Assembly: GCF_029690045.1 (NCBI RefSeq)
Contig: NZ_CP121464.1
Location: 4,092,001 to 4,156,000 of the forward strand
Reading direction: 5' to 3'
DNA from: Janthinobacterium rivuli
Lineage (GTDB): Bacteria > Pseudomonadota > Gammaproteobacteria > Burkholderiales > Burkholderiaceae_D
Length of the DNA stretch: 64,000 nucleotides
The notes beneath the pieces were generated by a model. The model saw only the letters and a list, made by a program, of their open reading frames with translations, was not told where the DNA came from and did no database searches. The position numbers and the translations under genes are program-made. Position 1 is the stretch's first letter. Each line of letters starts with the position of its first letter. Of the stretch, positions 63,931-64,000 are shown one piece after another.

Positions 63931-64000
63931 ATGAGCGTGGCGTCGCACCTGCTGTTCCTGGCCTGCGTGGCGCTGGCCAGCGTGGCGCAGAACCTGACGG
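63931..64000 (+). CDS. Start of a membrane protein, possibly a TauE/SafE-type exporter (cut by window edge)
   Basis: ATG at 63931, 7 bp after the sulfoquinovosidase stop, opens MSVASHLLFLACVALASVAQ followed by NLT at the edge. It is a hydrophobic helix of the kind seen at the start of TauE/SafE sulfonate/sulfite exporters (helix then Q-x-L/T-G). Sulfo-ED operons often hold such an exporter for sulfolactate. Too little is visible for more than a suggestion. Confidence 0.45.
   Translation, partial: MSVASHLLFLACVALASVAQNLT

Noticed and set aside
1..64000. CRISPR arrays, tRNA/rRNA genes, insertion sequences or prophage
   Set aside because: No regularly spaced direct repeats, cloverleaf sequences, transposase/integrase or phage structural genes were seen on reading both strands.

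Overview
The window is GC-rich chromosomal DNA of a betaproteobacterium. The tightly packed msh-type pilus operon, frequent ATGA gene overlaps, an E1-type pyruvate dehydrogenase gene, metE and a Burkholderiales-style porin suggest Oxalobacteraceae (a Janthinobacterium/Massilia/Duganella-like organism). That placement is an inference from gene content and codon style, not from a marker gene. No rRNA, tRNA, CRISPR array, phage or transposase was seen.

Region 1 (1-11658, minus strand) is an MSHA-type type IV pilus locus: mshE-G-F-A-C-D-O-P followed by mshI-(pilN-like)-J-K-L-M, with mshM running off the left edge. The extension ATPase MshE carries the N-terminal tandem motifs that bind c-di-GMP. 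A two-hairpin terminator sits just after the major pilin gene.

Region 2 (11867-26657, plus strand, divergent from region 1) is a second, less recognisable type IV pilus / type II secretion-like assembly operon. It encodes an ExeA-like AAA ATPase, lipoprotein secretin, TPR protein, PilB/GspE-type ATPase, GspF-type platform, PilM/PilN-, PilO- and PilP-like proteins and three prepilin-like proteins. An ABC transporter is split across it: the ATPase gene is first and the permease gene near the end. This is the best candidate for an undescribed system.

Region 3 (26685-32703) holds a small OB-fold periplasmic protein, a very large hybrid histidine kinase and a response-regulator diguanylate cyclase, which together link to the c-di-GMP-responsive ATPases upstream. 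Region 4 (32704-39707) holds a four-gene acyl-CoA dehydrogenase/MaoC operon, a TetR-MFS efflux pair with a perfect 16-bp inverted-repeat operator, and a YidE/AspT-type transporter.

Region 5 (39811-47992) holds an orphan aceE paralogue with a GST gene, a MarR regulator, a free-standing AceE C-terminal-like protein and metE. Repeated MarR-type boxes flank both aceE-related genes. A roughly 138-bp structured intergenic repeat occurs three times, each copy at the 3' end of a minus-strand gene.

Region 6 (48009-64000) is a LacI-regulated catabolic operon that best fits the sulfo-Entner-Doudoroff pathway for sulfoquinovose. It encodes a GH31 sulfoquinovosidase with the K-E-R-W-Y sulfonate-binding set, a mutarotase, an SDR dehydrogenase, an SMP-30 lactonase, an IlvD/Edd dehydratase, an HpcH/HpaI aldolase, an aldehyde dehydrogenase, an ABC sugar importer and a porin. 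At the right edge lies the start of a membrane protein that could be the exporter. A LacI-type operator lies right after a near-consensus promoter before the dehydratase gene, and the same 12-bp core recurs inside the porin signal-peptide coding region.
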